Source of the DNA: Salinibacterium sp.
Lineage (GTDB): Bacteria; Actinomycetota; Actinomycetes; Actinomycetales; Microbacteriaceae
NCBI GenBank assembly: GCA_015234465.1
Contig: JADGNA010000016.1
Coordinates: 1-64,000 of the forward strand
Reading direction: 5' to 3'
Length of the DNA stretch: 64,000 nt
Part shown: positions 17,578-25,755 of the stretch, one piece after another
How the letters are laid out: each line of letters starts with the position of its first letter
Numbering within the stretch: position 1 is the first letter of the stretch
The notes under the pieces: generated by a model
Seen by the model: the letters and a program-made list of their open reading frames with translations, nothing else
Told to the model about the DNA's origin: nothing
The model's database searches: none
Program-made: the position numbers and the translations under genes

Positions 17578-20118
17578 ATGCCCGGAGACAATCTCACCCG
17601 CCTCGAGGCACAGGAGCGCAGTGCCCTCCTCTCGGTGGAGAGCTACGACGTGGCCCTCGACCTGACGACGGGTGACGAGACCTTCCGCAGCACGACGACG
17701 ATCGCCTTCACGGCCGAGGCGGGGGCGTCGACCTTCATCGACGCGATCACGCGCACCGTGCACTCGATCACCCTCAACGGTGAGCAGGTTGATGTGTCTG
17801 CCGCCGACGGCATGCGCATCCAGCTCGAGTCGCTCGCGGAGCGGAACGAGCTCACGATCGTCGCCGACATGGAGTACACCAACACGGGCGAGGGCCTTCA
17901 CCGCTTCGTCGACCCCGTCGACGGCGAGGTCTACCTCTACTCGCAGTTCGAGGTGCCCGACAGCCGCCGGGTCTTCCCCGTCTTCGAGCAGCCCGACCTC
18001 AAGGCCGAATTCTCCTTCACCGTGACGGCACCCGCGCGCTGGCAGGTCGTCTCCAACTCCCCCACGCCCGAGCCCGAAATCGACGGGGAGGTCGGCACCT
18101 GGCGTTTTGCGCCCACGCCCCGAATCTCGTCCTACATCACGGCGATCGTCGCGGGACCCTACGACGTCGTGCGCAGCGAGCTCACCAGCCGCGACGGCCG
18201 CACCATCCCCCTCGGCGTCTTCTGCCGCAAGTCGCTCAGCGAGTACCTCGATGCCGACTACATCTTCGACATCACCCGCAAGGGCTTCGAGTACTACGAG
18301 GAACAGTTCGACTACGCCTACCCCTTCGAGAAGTACGACCAGCTCTTCGTGCCCGAGTTCAACGCGGGCGCCATGGAGAACGCGGGCTGCGTCACCTTCA
18401 CCGAGACCTACGTCTTCCGCAGCAAGGTGACGGATGCCATCAAGGAGCGTCGCGTCGTCACGATCCTTCACGAGCTCGCGCACATGTGGTTCGGCGACCT
18501 CGTGACCATGAAGTGGTGGAACGACCTGTGGCTCAACGAGTCCTTCGCGGAGTGGGCCTCGACCATCTCGACCGCTGAGGCGACCGAGTGGACCGAGGCG
18601 TGGACCACCTTCCAGGCGATGGAGAAGAGCTGGGCCTACCGGCAGGACCAGCTGCCCTCGACGCACCCCGTCGTCGCGACGATCAACGACCTCGAGGATG
18701 TGCAGGTCAACTTCGACGGCATCACCTATGCCAAGGGCGGCTCGGTGCTCAAGCAGCTCGTGGCCTGGGTCGGCCGTGAGGCGTTCTTCTCGGGCGTCGG
18801 GGCCTACTTCAAGAAGCACGCGTGGGGCAACACGGAACTCGTCGACCTCCTCACCGAGCTCGAGGCCACGAGCGGCCGCGACCTGTCGACGTGGTCGAAG
18901 CTGTGGCTCGAGACGGCGGGTGTCAACACGCTCCGGCCCGAGATCGAGACGGATGCCGAGGGCAGCATCACCTCCTTCGCGGTCGCGCAGACGGCGCCCG
19001 AGGACTACCCGACCATCCGTCCGCACCGCCTCGCGATCGGGTTCTATGACCACGATGCCGACGGCGCACTCACCCGCTCGCACCGCGTCGAGATCGACGT
19101 CGATGGCGAGCGAACGGATGTCGCGGAGCTCGTCGGCATGCAGCGTCCCGCCCTCGTGCTCATCAATGACGACGACCTCGCCTACGCAAAGATCCGCCTC
19201 GACGACGCCTCGCTCGAAACGGCGATCGAGAACCTCAGCCGCATCTCGGACCCGCTCGCCCGAGCGCTCGTCTGGGGTTCGGCGTGGGACTCGACGCGCG
19301 ACGGCGAGACGAAGGCGAGCGACTACGTGCGCCTCGTGCTCGGCAACATCGCGAGCGAGACCGAGTCGACCACGATCCGCACGACCCTGACCCAGCTCAT
19401 GACGACGGCGCGCATGTACGTCGACCCGGCGACACGCACGGAGACGATCGAGAAGGTCGGCACGGAACTGTGGGCGCTCGCCCAGCAGGCCGAGGCCGGC
19501 TCGGACGCCCAGTTCCAGTTCGTGAAGTTCTTCGCGGCGATCGCATCGACGCAGGACCACGCCGAGGTGCTGCGCGGCCTGCGCGATGGCGAGATCACGC
19601 TCGAGGGCCTCGAGATCGACACCGACCTCTCGTGGGAGCTGCTCGAGGGCCTCGTGCTCAACGGCGCTGCTGGCGAGGGCGAGATTGTGGCGGCGCTCGA
19701 GAAGGACAACACAGCGAACGGCCAGCAGGCGGCAGCGCGAGCCCGCGCGACGATCCCGACAGCCGAGGCCAAGCTCGCCGCGTTCTCGTCGATCGTCGAC
19801 TCCGACACGGTGCCCAACATGATCGTGCGGCACACGGGCATGGGCGTGCAGCACGTCAATGACCCCTCGTCGCTCGAGCCGCTCGTCGAGCGTTACTTCT
19901 CCTCCCTCCTGACGCTGTGGGAGTCGCGCAGCTACGGCATCGCATCCGCCCTCATCGTTGGCCTCTACCCGGCGCCCCTTGCCTCGCAGGAGCTGGTGGC
20001 TGCCACGCGCCGCTGGCTCGACGCCAACCAGGAGATCCCGGCCCTCCGCCGCCTCGTGGTCGAGAACCTCGATGGTGTCGAGCGTGCACTGCGCGTGCAG
20101 GAGCGCGACGCCCGTTAG
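17578..20118 (+). CDS. pepN: aminopeptidase N (M1 family)
   Basis: This is a zinc aminopeptidase that removes N-terminal residues from peptides in the cytoplasm. The 846-aa length is usual for actinobacterial PepN. The substrate-recognition GAMEN motif is at 264-268. The zinc site HELAHMWFGD gives H298, catalytic E299 and H302, with the third ligand E321 in WLNESFAEWAS. An ERAP1-like helical C-terminal domain makes up the last ~350 residues. The ATG at 17578 has a strong GGAGGAG ribosome site. A hairpin terminator follows. Clp-released peptides would be natural substrates, which is general knowledge and not shown here. Confidence 0.97.
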   Translation: MPGDNLTRLEAQERSALLSVESYDVALDLTTGDETFRSTTTIAFTAEAGASTFIDAITRTVHSITLNGEQVDVSAADGMRIQLESLAERNELTIVADMEYTNTGEGLHRFVDPVDGEVYLYSQFEVPDSRRVFPVFEQPDLKAEFSFTVTAPARWQVVSNSPTPEPEIDGEVGTWRFAPTPRISSYITAIVAGPYDVVRSELTSRDGRTIPLGVFCRKSLSEYLDADYIFDITRKGFEYYEEQFDYAYPFEKYDQLFVPEFNAGAMENAGCVTFTETYVFRSKVTDAIKERRVVTILHELAHMWFGDLVTMKWWNDLWLNESFAEWASTISTAEATEWTEAWTTFQAMEKSWAYRQDQLPSTHPVVATINDLEDVQVNFDGITYAKGGSVLKQLVAWVGREAFFSGVGAYFKKHAWGNTELVDLLTELEATSGRDLSTWSKLWLETAGVNTLRPEIETDAEGSITSFAVAQTAPEDYPTIRPHRLAIGFYDHDADGALTRSHRVEIDVDGERTDVAELVGMQRPALVLINDDDLAYAKIRLDDASLETAIENLSRISDPLARALVWGSAWDSTRDGETKASDYVRLVLGNIASETESTTIRTTLTQLMTTARMYVDPATRTETIEKVGTELWALAQQAEAGSDAQFQFVKFFAAIASTQDHAEVLRGLRDGEITLEGLEIDTDLSWELLEGLVLNGAAGEGEIVAALEKDNTANGQQAAARARATIPTAEAKLAAFSSIVDSDTVPNMIVRHTGMGVQHVNDPSSLEPLVERYFSSLLTLWESRSYGIASALIVGLYPAPLASQELVAATRRWLDANQEIPALRRLVVENLDGVERALRVQERDAR

Positions 20119-20123
20119 GCGCT

Positions 20124-20159
20124 GGTGCCTGCGTGATCCCTCGGGGTCACGCAGGCACC
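20124..20159 (+). terminator. hairpin terminator after pepN
   Basis: A perfect 13-bp stem (GGTGCCTGCGTGA, 20124-20136, with 20147-20159) with further pairing in the loop. It begins 6 nt after the pepN stop and ends 21 nt before the MscS gene. Confidence 0.8.
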
Positions 20160-20179
20160 CCGCTTAGACTTGGCGGCAA

Positions 20180-21205
20180 ATGGACGAGACTCCCGCCGCC
20201 TTCGATTGGTCCGCCTTCTGGGCGGATGCGCTGACGTTCATCGACACCTGGCAGGTGCCGCTCAAGGTGCTGCTGATCGTCATCGGCTCCATCGTGGTGC
20301 GGTACATGCTGCTGCGGATCATCGCCCGCGTCGTGGACCGCGTCGTGCGCGGCGTGAAGAAGCGGCAGAAGGTCGAGGACACCCAGGCGCTCTCCGCTTC
20401 TCCTTTGGCCGCCGCTCGCGTCGTGCAGCGGACACGGGCACTCGGGACCGTAGTCAACAGTGCCTTGACTGCGGTCGTCGTCGTCCTCGCGCTTATCCTG
20501 CTCGTCGGGGTGCTGTTCCCCAATGCCTCGGGTGCCTTCGCAATCGTCAGCGCCGCCGTGGGTGCCGGCCTCGGCTTCGGTGCCCAGAACATCGTCAAGG
20601 ACGTGCTCAACGGCATCTTCATGGTTGCGGAGGACCAGCTCGGCGTCGGTGACGTCGTCGATCTTGGGCCCGCAACGGGCGTCGTCGAGGTGGTCGGCAT
20701 CCGGGTCACGCAGGTGCGCGACGTCAACGGAACCCTCTGGTTCGTGCGCAACGGCGAGATCCTGCGCGTCGGGAACCTCTCGCAGGGCTGGGCGCGCGCG
20801 ATCATCGACCTCGCGGTGCCCTATGAGGCGGATGTCGAGCTGGTGCAGGAGCGGATGCTCGCGACCGCGGTTGACATGCACCAGAACTCCAAGTGGCGCA
20901 GCCGCATCCTCGAGAAGCCGGAGATCTGGGGCATCGAGTCGATCTCCTCCGAGGCGGTCGTCGTGCGCCTCGTCGTCAAGACGAGGTCGTCGAGCAAGGA
21001 CGATGTCGCCCGCGAGCTTCGCGCCCGGCTGAAGGCGACGCTCGACGAGATGGGCGTGCGCCTTCCCGCGCTCAACAGCGTTGTCTTGAAGGGCTACGAC
21101 GGCGCCACGAATGTCACGGGCGCGCGACCGCCGAAGACGAGTCCGCTCGCGATCTCGGAGCCCGCATCCCCCAAGCCCGCACGAACCCGCAAGGAGTCAC
21201 GATGA
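20180..21205 (+). CDS. mechanosensitive ion channel, MscS family
   Basis: This 341-aa inner-membrane channel opens under membrane tension to release solutes. The N-terminal half has hydrophobic segments at about 25-50 and 95-115, then the pore helix AAVGAGLGFGAQNIVKDVLNGI at about 130-151, rich in Gly/Ala as in MscS TM3. The beta domain with GDVVDLGPATGVVEVVGIRVTQVRD follows, then a cytosolic alpha/beta domain and a Lys/Arg/Pro-rich tail. A TAGACT -10-like hexamer ends 10 nt before the ATG and no ribosome site is visible, so the transcript may be leaderless. The stop overlaps the glbO start (ATGA). Confidence 0.9.
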   Translation: MDETPAAFDWSAFWADALTFIDTWQVPLKVLLIVIGSIVVRYMLLRIIARVVDRVVRGVKKRQKVEDTQALSASPLAAARVVQRTRALGTVVNSALTAVVVVLALILLVGVLFPNASGAFAIVSAAVGAGLGFGAQNIVKDVLNGIFMVAEDQLGVGDVVDLGPATGVVEVVGIRVTQVRDVNGTLWFVRNGEILRVGNLSQGWARAIIDLAVPYEADVELVQERMLATAVDMHQNSKWRSRILEKPEIWGIESISSEAVVVRLVVKTRSSSKDDVARELRARLKATLDEMGVRLPALNSVVLKGYDGATNVTGARPPKTSPLAISEPASPKPARTRKESR

Positions 21206-21672
21206 GCCAGTCCCACCCGACCGATGTCCCCGCCGGCCCCGAGGGCGTGCGCAGCCCCGTGACGGTGCGATCGACCGAGAACGGCCCGGCCGCTGGCGGA
21301 AGCTTCTTCGAGCAGGTCGGCGGCCACGAGACCTTCGATCGCCTCGTGCGAGCGTTCTATGACGGCGTGCAGCAGGACCCCGTGCTGTGGCCCATGTATC
21401 CGGCACACGACCTCGAGGGGGCGGTGCAGCGCCTCACGATGTTCCTCGAGCAGTACTGGGGCGGGCCCGGCACCTACAGCGAGCAGCGCGGCCACCCGCG
21501 ACTCCGGATGCGGCACGCCGCCTACAAGGTCGGCCCGAAGGCCCGCGACGCCTGGCTCGCGAACATGCGCCGAGCGCTCGACACGCTCGAACTCAGCCCG
21601 CTCGACGACGCGACCCTGTGGTCGTACCTGGATCGCGCCGCGCACAGCCTGCTGAACACCTTCGAGGACTAG
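21202..21672 (+). CDS. glbO: group II truncated haemoglobin (GlbO)
   Basis: This is a heme protein of the truncated 2-on-2 globin class; Mycobacterium GlbO binds O2 and is tied to respiration and redox protection. The globin domain occupies about 33-150: SFFEQVGGHETFDRLVRAFYD, then MFLEQYWGGPGTYSEQRGHP and LRMRHAAYKV, where the His of RMRH is the proximal heme ligand. TYSE supplies the distal Tyr, and the GlbO-specific Trp is in RDAWL. The first ~30 residues are a variable extension. The ATG at 21202 overlaps the MscS stop and has AAGGAG upstream; a longer reading frame exists but has no support. Confidence 0.95.
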   Translation: MSQSHPTDVPAGPEGVRSPVTVRSTENGPAAGGSFFEQVGGHETFDRLVRAFYDGVQQDPVLWPMYPAHDLEGAVQRLTMFLEQYWGGPGTYSEQRGHPRLRMRHAAYKVGPKARDAWLANMRRALDTLELSPLDDATLWSYLDRAAHSLLNTFED

Positions 21673-21681
21673 TCCTGCGGC

Positions 21682-22566
21682 TCAGGCCTGCTGTGCCGCC
21701 ATCGACTTGGCATAGGAGGCTGCGAGCCCCTCGGCGAGGGGGGTCGTGGGCCGCCGGATGAGGGAGCTGAGGGTGTTCGTCGCATCCGCCAGCGCACCCT
21801 CACGCGTGTTCGTATCGAGGGTGACGATGAATCCGGCCGTACCGATGTCAAGCCCCGCCTTGGTGAGGATCTTGCGATGCTCCTTGGATGAGACACGCTT
21901 GTAGGTCACCTCCCTCTCGACGATCGAGGAGACGACCCGGGCGAGCTCGTCGTAGCCCCACGCGACATCCCCCGAGAACTCGTAAACGGCGCCTTCGTGC
22001 CCCTCGCCCGCGAGCACGACGGCCGCGCCCTCGGCGTAGTCGCGTCGGTCAGCACTCGCGACCCGCCCGTCGCCGAGACTCGCGATGATGAGCCCCGTGT
22101 ACTTGGCCTGCTGGGCCACCTGCACGTAGCTCTCGGTGTACCAGTTGTTGCGCAGGATGGCGAAGGGGATGCCCGAATCGCGCACCAGCTCCTCCGTCGC
22201 CTTGTGCTCGGGGGCGAGCGCGAGGCTCGTCGTGTCGGCGTGGGGCGCGCTCGTGTAAGCGATGAACTGCACCCCTGCCCGTTTGGCGGCCTGCACGACA
22301 TTGCTGTGCTGGGTGACTCGGCGACCCACCTCGCTGCCCGAGATGAGGAGCAGGCGGTCGACGCCTTCCAGCGCCGTGTCGACCGTCTCGGAGCGGGAGT
22401 AGTCCGCGGCGCGGACGACGAACCCCCGCTCGGCGAAGTCGGCGACCTTCGAGACATCCCGGCCGATCGCGACGATGTCGCTCGGGGCCGCACCCCTCTC
22501 GATGAGGCTGGCGAGGACGAGTCGGCCGAGGTGACCGGTGGCTCCGGCGACGGCAAGCGTGGTCAT
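21682..22566 (-). CDS. NmrA/QorB-like NAD(P)-binding oxidoreductase
   Basis: This 294-aa atypical short-chain dehydrogenase is of the NmrA-like group. The N-terminal dinucleotide motif is VAGATGHLGRLVLASL, followed by IGRDVSKVADFAERGFVVRAADYSR, as in the quinone oxidoreductase QorB (YtfG). ILRNNWYTESY in the middle is a QorB-type signature. Probably an NADPH-dependent quinone reductase or redox sensor in the cytoplasm. I start it at the ATG at 22566, where the Rossmann fold begins; the in-frame sequence upstream is not protein-like. It converges on glbO with 9 bp between stops. Confidence 0.87.
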   Translation of the reverse strand: MTTLAVAGATGHLGRLVLASLIERGAAPSDIVAIGRDVSKVADFAERGFVVRAADYSRSETVDTALEGVDRLLLISGSEVGRRVTQHSNVVQAAKRAGVQFIAYTSAPHADTTSLALAPEHKATEELVRDSGIPFAILRNNWYTESYVQVAQQAKYTGLIIASLGDGRVASADRRDYAEGAAVVLAGEGHEGAVYEFSGDVAWGYDELARVVSSIVEREVTYKRVSSKEHRKILTKAGLDIGTAGFIVTLDTNTREGALADATNTLSSLIRRPTTPLAEGLAASYAKSMAAQQA

Positions 22567-22609
22567 GCGGTGGTGGACCTTTCGACGGGAATGGCAGGTG
22601 CCGGTGGAG

Positions 22610-23440
22610 CTAAGACGCGGAGCGCTCGTCTGTTCCCGCACGGCGCAGGAGCGCCTCGGCGTGACGGATGACCGGCTCATCGATCATCGCCCCGTCGACG
22701 CTGAATGCCCCCTGGGTCGCGGCAGCCCCATCCACGACGCGCTGTGCCCAGTCGAGCTGCTCCTCGGAGGGCCGGTAGGCGGCACGGATCGTCTCGGCCT
22801 GGGCCGGATGGATGCAGGCGGTCGCAGAGAAACCGCTCGCCGCCGCATCCGCTGCTTCTGCTGCGAGGGAATCGAGCTTCGTGAAGTCGACGTTGATCGC
22901 GTCGATGGCGGCCTTGCCGTTCGCGCGCGCCGCAAGGAGGATGTTCGAGCGAGCGACCCGGATCACGTCGCGGTAGCGCCCGTCCGGCCCTCGGCTGCTC
23001 GTGCCGCCGAGGGAGACCGTGAGGTCCTCGGCACCCCAGAAGAGGCCGACGACATGGGGCAGCGCGGCGATCTCGGGTGCGGCCAGGAGTCCCCGCGCGG
23101 ATTCGATGAGGGCGACGACTCGGTATGGGGCGAGGAGCGCGAGTTCCTCCGGCGTCATGACCTTGGGCACCATGACGGTGCTGTAGCCGCTCCTTGCGAG
23201 CGTCTCGAGGTCTGCCTCGAAGTGCTCGCTGCGCGTGCTGTTGATTCGCAGGATCGTGCGCTCTGGGTCGAGCGAGGAGGCGATGACCGCCTCACGCGCT
23301 GCCGCCTTGTTGGCCTCACCCACCGCGTCTTCAAGGTCGAGGATGACGGCATCGGCTCGCTCCGCGGCCTTGGCGAAACGCTCGGGTCGGTCGGCCGGGC
23401 AGAAGAGGATCGCCGGGCCCATCGTAAAGGGGGTGCTCAT
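22610..23440 (-). CDS. HpcH/HpaI aldolase / citrate lyase beta-like protein (CitE-like)
   Basis: This 276-aa TIM-barrel lyase handles CoA thioesters or 2-oxo acids. Motifs are FCPADRPERFAKAAERADAVILDLEDAV near the N-terminus, MVPKVMTPEEL, VALIESARGLL with the metal-binding Glu, and LFWGAEDLTVSLGG with the second acidic ligand. SATACIHPAQ is typical of CitE-like proteins. No citF or citD is nearby, so true citrate lyase is unlikely; stand-alone CitE-like proteins act as malyl- or citramalyl-CoA lyases. ATG at 23440. It may share a transcript with the two small genes upstream. Confidence 0.87.
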   Translation of the reverse strand: MSTPFTMGPAILFCPADRPERFAKAAERADAVILDLEDAVGEANKAAAREAVIASSLDPERTILRINSTRSEHFEADLETLARSGYSTVMVPKVMTPEELALLAPYRVVALIESARGLLAAPEIAALPHVVGLFWGAEDLTVSLGGTSSRGPDGRYRDVIRVARSNILLAARANGKAAIDAINVDFTKLDSLAAEAADAAASGFSATACIHPAQAETIRAAYRPSEEQLDWAQRVVDGAAATQGAFSVDGAMIDEPVIRHAEALLRRAGTDERSAS

Positions 23441-23466
23441 CGATTCATGGTACCGAGCGTGGCGGA

Positions 23467-23772
23467 CTAAAAGTCGAGCAACTCGATCGCGATGCGCACC
23501 TCGTCGCCGAGGTCCACGCCCTCCGCGGAACGCACCGCCTTCTTGATCGGCAGGGAGTAGGCGCGGTCGCTCGGAAAGATCGAGGTGCGCCACCGGCTCG
23601 CCCCAAGCGAGACATCGACGCGCACCGAGCCGAAGCCGTTCTCCATGCCCGCGACGACCTGCTGGATCTCGTCGGAGATCTCCTCCGGCACCGAGGCGAA
23701 GACCCAGGTCGAATCGACCCGGCCCTTCCACCGCCACAGCTCGCTCGTGAACTCATACCGCATGCGCGTCAC
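23467..23772 (-). CDS. DUF1905 domain protein
   Basis: This 101-aa single-domain protein matches the DUF1905 beta-barrel pattern: YEFTSELWRWKGRVDSTWVFASVPEEISDEI, then FGSVRVDVSLGASRWRTSIFPS and YSLPIKKAVRSAEGVDLGDEVRIAIELLD. The function is not known; the domain often accompanies YdeI/OmpD-associated regions. ATG at 23772 or the in-frame ATG at 23763. It sits 6 nt after the PCD-VOC gene and 26 nt before the CitE-like gene, all on the minus strand, so the three probably share a transcript. Confidence 0.88.
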   Translation of the reverse strand: MTRMRYEFTSELWRWKGRVDSTWVFASVPEEISDEIQQVVAGMENGFGSVRVDVSLGASRWRTSIFPSDRAYSLPIKKAVRSAEGVDLGDEVRIAIELLDF

Positions 23773-23778
23773 CGGCCG

Positions 23779-24447
23779 TCAACGGGATGAGGTGCAGATG
23801 CAGGCCTCATTGCCCTCCGCATCCGCCACGACCCACCAGTCGGGCGCGAACTCATCGGTGACGAGCGTTCCTCCCGCCTCGAGCGTCGCCGCGAGTCGCT
23901 CCTCCGCATGCTCGGCAGGCACATAGACGTCCATGTGCAGGCGATTGCGCTCGGTGCGAGCGACATCCATTCCCTGGAACCAGACCCGAGGGCCAAGCCG
24001 CCGCGGGTCTGCCAACTCCACGCCGCCATCACTCGAGGGCACCTCCTCGTAGTCGAGCACGGCCCTCCAGAAGGGCCGGATGGCGTCGGCATCGCCCGCA
24101 TCGATCGCGAGCTCGTAGAGGCTCAGCACGGCCTCGACGGGCGTTGCACCAGCATCCGCCGCGGCAGCGTCGATGCGGGCGGCCAGGCCGAGGTCGCGGT
24201 CCGTCACTCCCCCGGCGTCGTGGGACGTCAACTCGAACGCCACCCTGCCCCAGCCGAGGTGCACCTCCGGATGGTGGTCCAGCTCATCGGCGATCTCCGC
24301 CACGGTCGCGACCAGCCGCGCGGCCGAGGCGAAGTCCCTCGTGCGGTACGAGCCGCGGAGGGCACGTTGCAGGTGCGTGAAGGCGCTCTCGCGCAGGCGT
24401 TCGGCGGTCTGTTCCGGGAGCAGCGTGGCGGTGGAGTCGTTCTGCAT
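23779..24447 (-). CDS. pterin carbinolamine dehydratase domain fused to a VOC/glyoxalase-like domain
   Basis: This 222-aa protein joins two domains. Residues ~10-95 match 4a-hydroxytetrahydrobiopterin dehydratase, with the active-site pattern ELDHHPEVHLGWGRVAFELTSHD and the terminal GGVTDRDLGLAARI. Residues ~100-222 look like a VOC/glyoxalase-like domain: AVLSLYELAIDAGDADAIRPFWRAVLDYEE, NRLHMDVYVPAEHAEERL, APDWWVVADAEGNEACICT. Pterin dehydratases recycle the cofactor of aromatic amino-acid hydroxylases, but none is seen in this window. The VOC half may bind a metal or ligand. Start ATG at 24447. Confidence 0.85.
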   Translation of the reverse strand: MQNDSTATLLPEQTAERLRESAFTHLQRALRGSYRTRDFASAARLVATVAEIADELDHHPEVHLGWGRVAFELTSHDAGGVTDRDLGLAARIDAAAADAGATPVEAVLSLYELAIDAGDADAIRPFWRAVLDYEEVPSSDGGVELADPRRLGPRVWFQGMDVARTERNRLHMDVYVPAEHAEERLAATLEAGGTLVTDEFAPDWWVVADAEGNEACICTSSR

Positions 24448-24489
24448 GCGCCCACACTGGCCCGTGCGGGAGCGCGATGCAAGGCCCCA

Positions 24490-25755
24490 TCACCGATAGG
24501 CCAAGGCGCTCGATGGATCGCCCAGGATGTCGCCGACCGCCGTCAGGAACTCGGAGCCCTGCCTGCCGTCGACCAGTCGGTGATCGAAGGAGAGGGTGAG
24601 GCTCACGACCGAACGCAGTGCCACCTCGCCCTCGTGCTCCCACGGTCGCTTCCGCACGGCGCCGAGCGCAAGGATCGCCGCCTCACCCGGTGGCAGGATC
24701 GGCGTGCCTGCGTCGACCCCAAAGACTCCCACGTTCGTGATCGTGAAGGTGCCTCCCGCCAACTGCGCGGGAGTCGTGGTCGCCTCGCGGGCGCTCGTGA
24801 CGAGTTCCGCCATCTCCCGGGCGAGGTCGACGAAGGAGAGCCGATCGGCATCGCGGATGTGCGGCACGAGCAGCCCGCGGTCCGTCGCGACCGCGATGCC
24901 GAGACCCACGTGGGCGAACTCGATCACCTCGTCTCGCTCAGCATCCCAACGGCTGTTGAGCGCGGGCGAGGTGCGAAGCGCGCTGAGGCAGGCGGCCGCA
25001 ACGACCGTGAGGAAGCCCACGCGCGATCCCTCCAGGCGCGGGTGCCGCTTGAGCCTCTCAACGAGGGCGAGGCTCTCGGTCACGTCGACGTCGAGGCGCA
25101 GGCTCGCGTGGGGTGCCGTGAACGCACTCTGCACCATGGCCTCGGCCATGCGCCGACGCACTCCCGCGATGGGCACGCGCGTGTCGCGTGCTTCATCGCC
25201 TCGGGACGAGGGCTGCGGATGCTGCGCCTCGCCGCCCGAAGGACGCTTCGTCGCTTCGGCGGCGGCACTGCGCGAGGCGAGCCACTCCTCCCGACGGTGG
25301 CGGCGGCGGGGACGCTCAGCCGATGCGACCTTGGGGCCGTAGCCGACCAGCACCGAGGTGCGCTCGGGTGCCGGCGGCGTCTCGGGAGGGGCGGGTGCCT
25401 CCGGGGCAGGCGGCGGCTCCGGCGCATCCGGCGCATCCGGGATGCTCTCGACTGCTGCGGGCGGTTCAGCCGGGGTCTGCGGTGCATCCACCGTCGGACT
25501 CGAGCCAGCAGCATCCGTTGTCTCGATCGTGACGATGGGCGTGCCGACCCGCACGGTCGTGCCCGGTTCGACCAGAAGCTCCGAGATCGTGCCCGCGAAG
25601 GGCGACGGCAGCTCGACGAGCGCCTTGGCCGTCTCGACCTCCGCGAGCACCTGGTTGAGTTCGACGGTGTCGCCGACGGCGACCTCCCACGAGACGATCT
25701 CCGACTCCGTCAGCCCCTCGCCGAGGTCGGGCAGGGCGAACTCCTGCACGCTCAT
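24490..25755 (-). CDS. bkdC: branched-chain 2-oxoacid dehydrogenase E2 (dihydrolipoamide acyltransferase), lacking a clear E1/E3-binding domain
   Basis: E2 carries acyl groups from E1 to CoA through a swinging lipoyl arm. The lipoyl domain is at 1-80, with the lipoylated lysine K44 in VETAKALVELP. An Ala/Pro-rich linker spans ~81-135. The catalytic domain starts near 193 (TRVPIAGVRRRMAEAMVQS) and ends with the active site FDHRLVDG (His392, Asp396). Between them (about 140-192) I expected a peripheral-subunit-binding domain, but the segment RRRHRREEWLASRSAAAEA and what follows has none of its landmarks. The start overlaps the E1beta stop by 4 nt; it is last in the operon. Confidence 0.9.
   Translation of the reverse strand: MSVQEFALPDLGEGLTESEIVSWEVAVGDTVELNQVLAEVETAKALVELPSPFAGTISELLVEPGTTVRVGTPIVTIETTDAAGSSPTVDAPQTPAEPPAAVESIPDAPDAPEPPPAPEAPAPPETPPAPERTSVLVGYGPKVASAERPRRRHRREEWLASRSAAAEATKRPSGGEAQHPQPSSRGDEARDTRVPIAGVRRRMAEAMVQSAFTAPHASLRLDVDVTESLALVERLKRHPRLEGSRVGFLTVVAAACLSALRTSPALNSRWDAERDEVIEFAHVGLGIAVATDRGLLVPHIRDADRLSFVDLAREMAELVTSAREATTTPAQLAGGTFTITNVGVFGVDAGTPILPPGEAAILALGAVRKRPWEHEGEVALRSVVSLTLSFDHRLVDGRQGSEFLTAVGDILGDPSSALAYR

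Noticed and set aside
17557-19854. 765-codon open frame on the minus strand
   Set aside because: It is the antisense of pepN. High GC in third positions keeps such frames open; its translation is low-complexity Arg/Asp/Val and has no motif.
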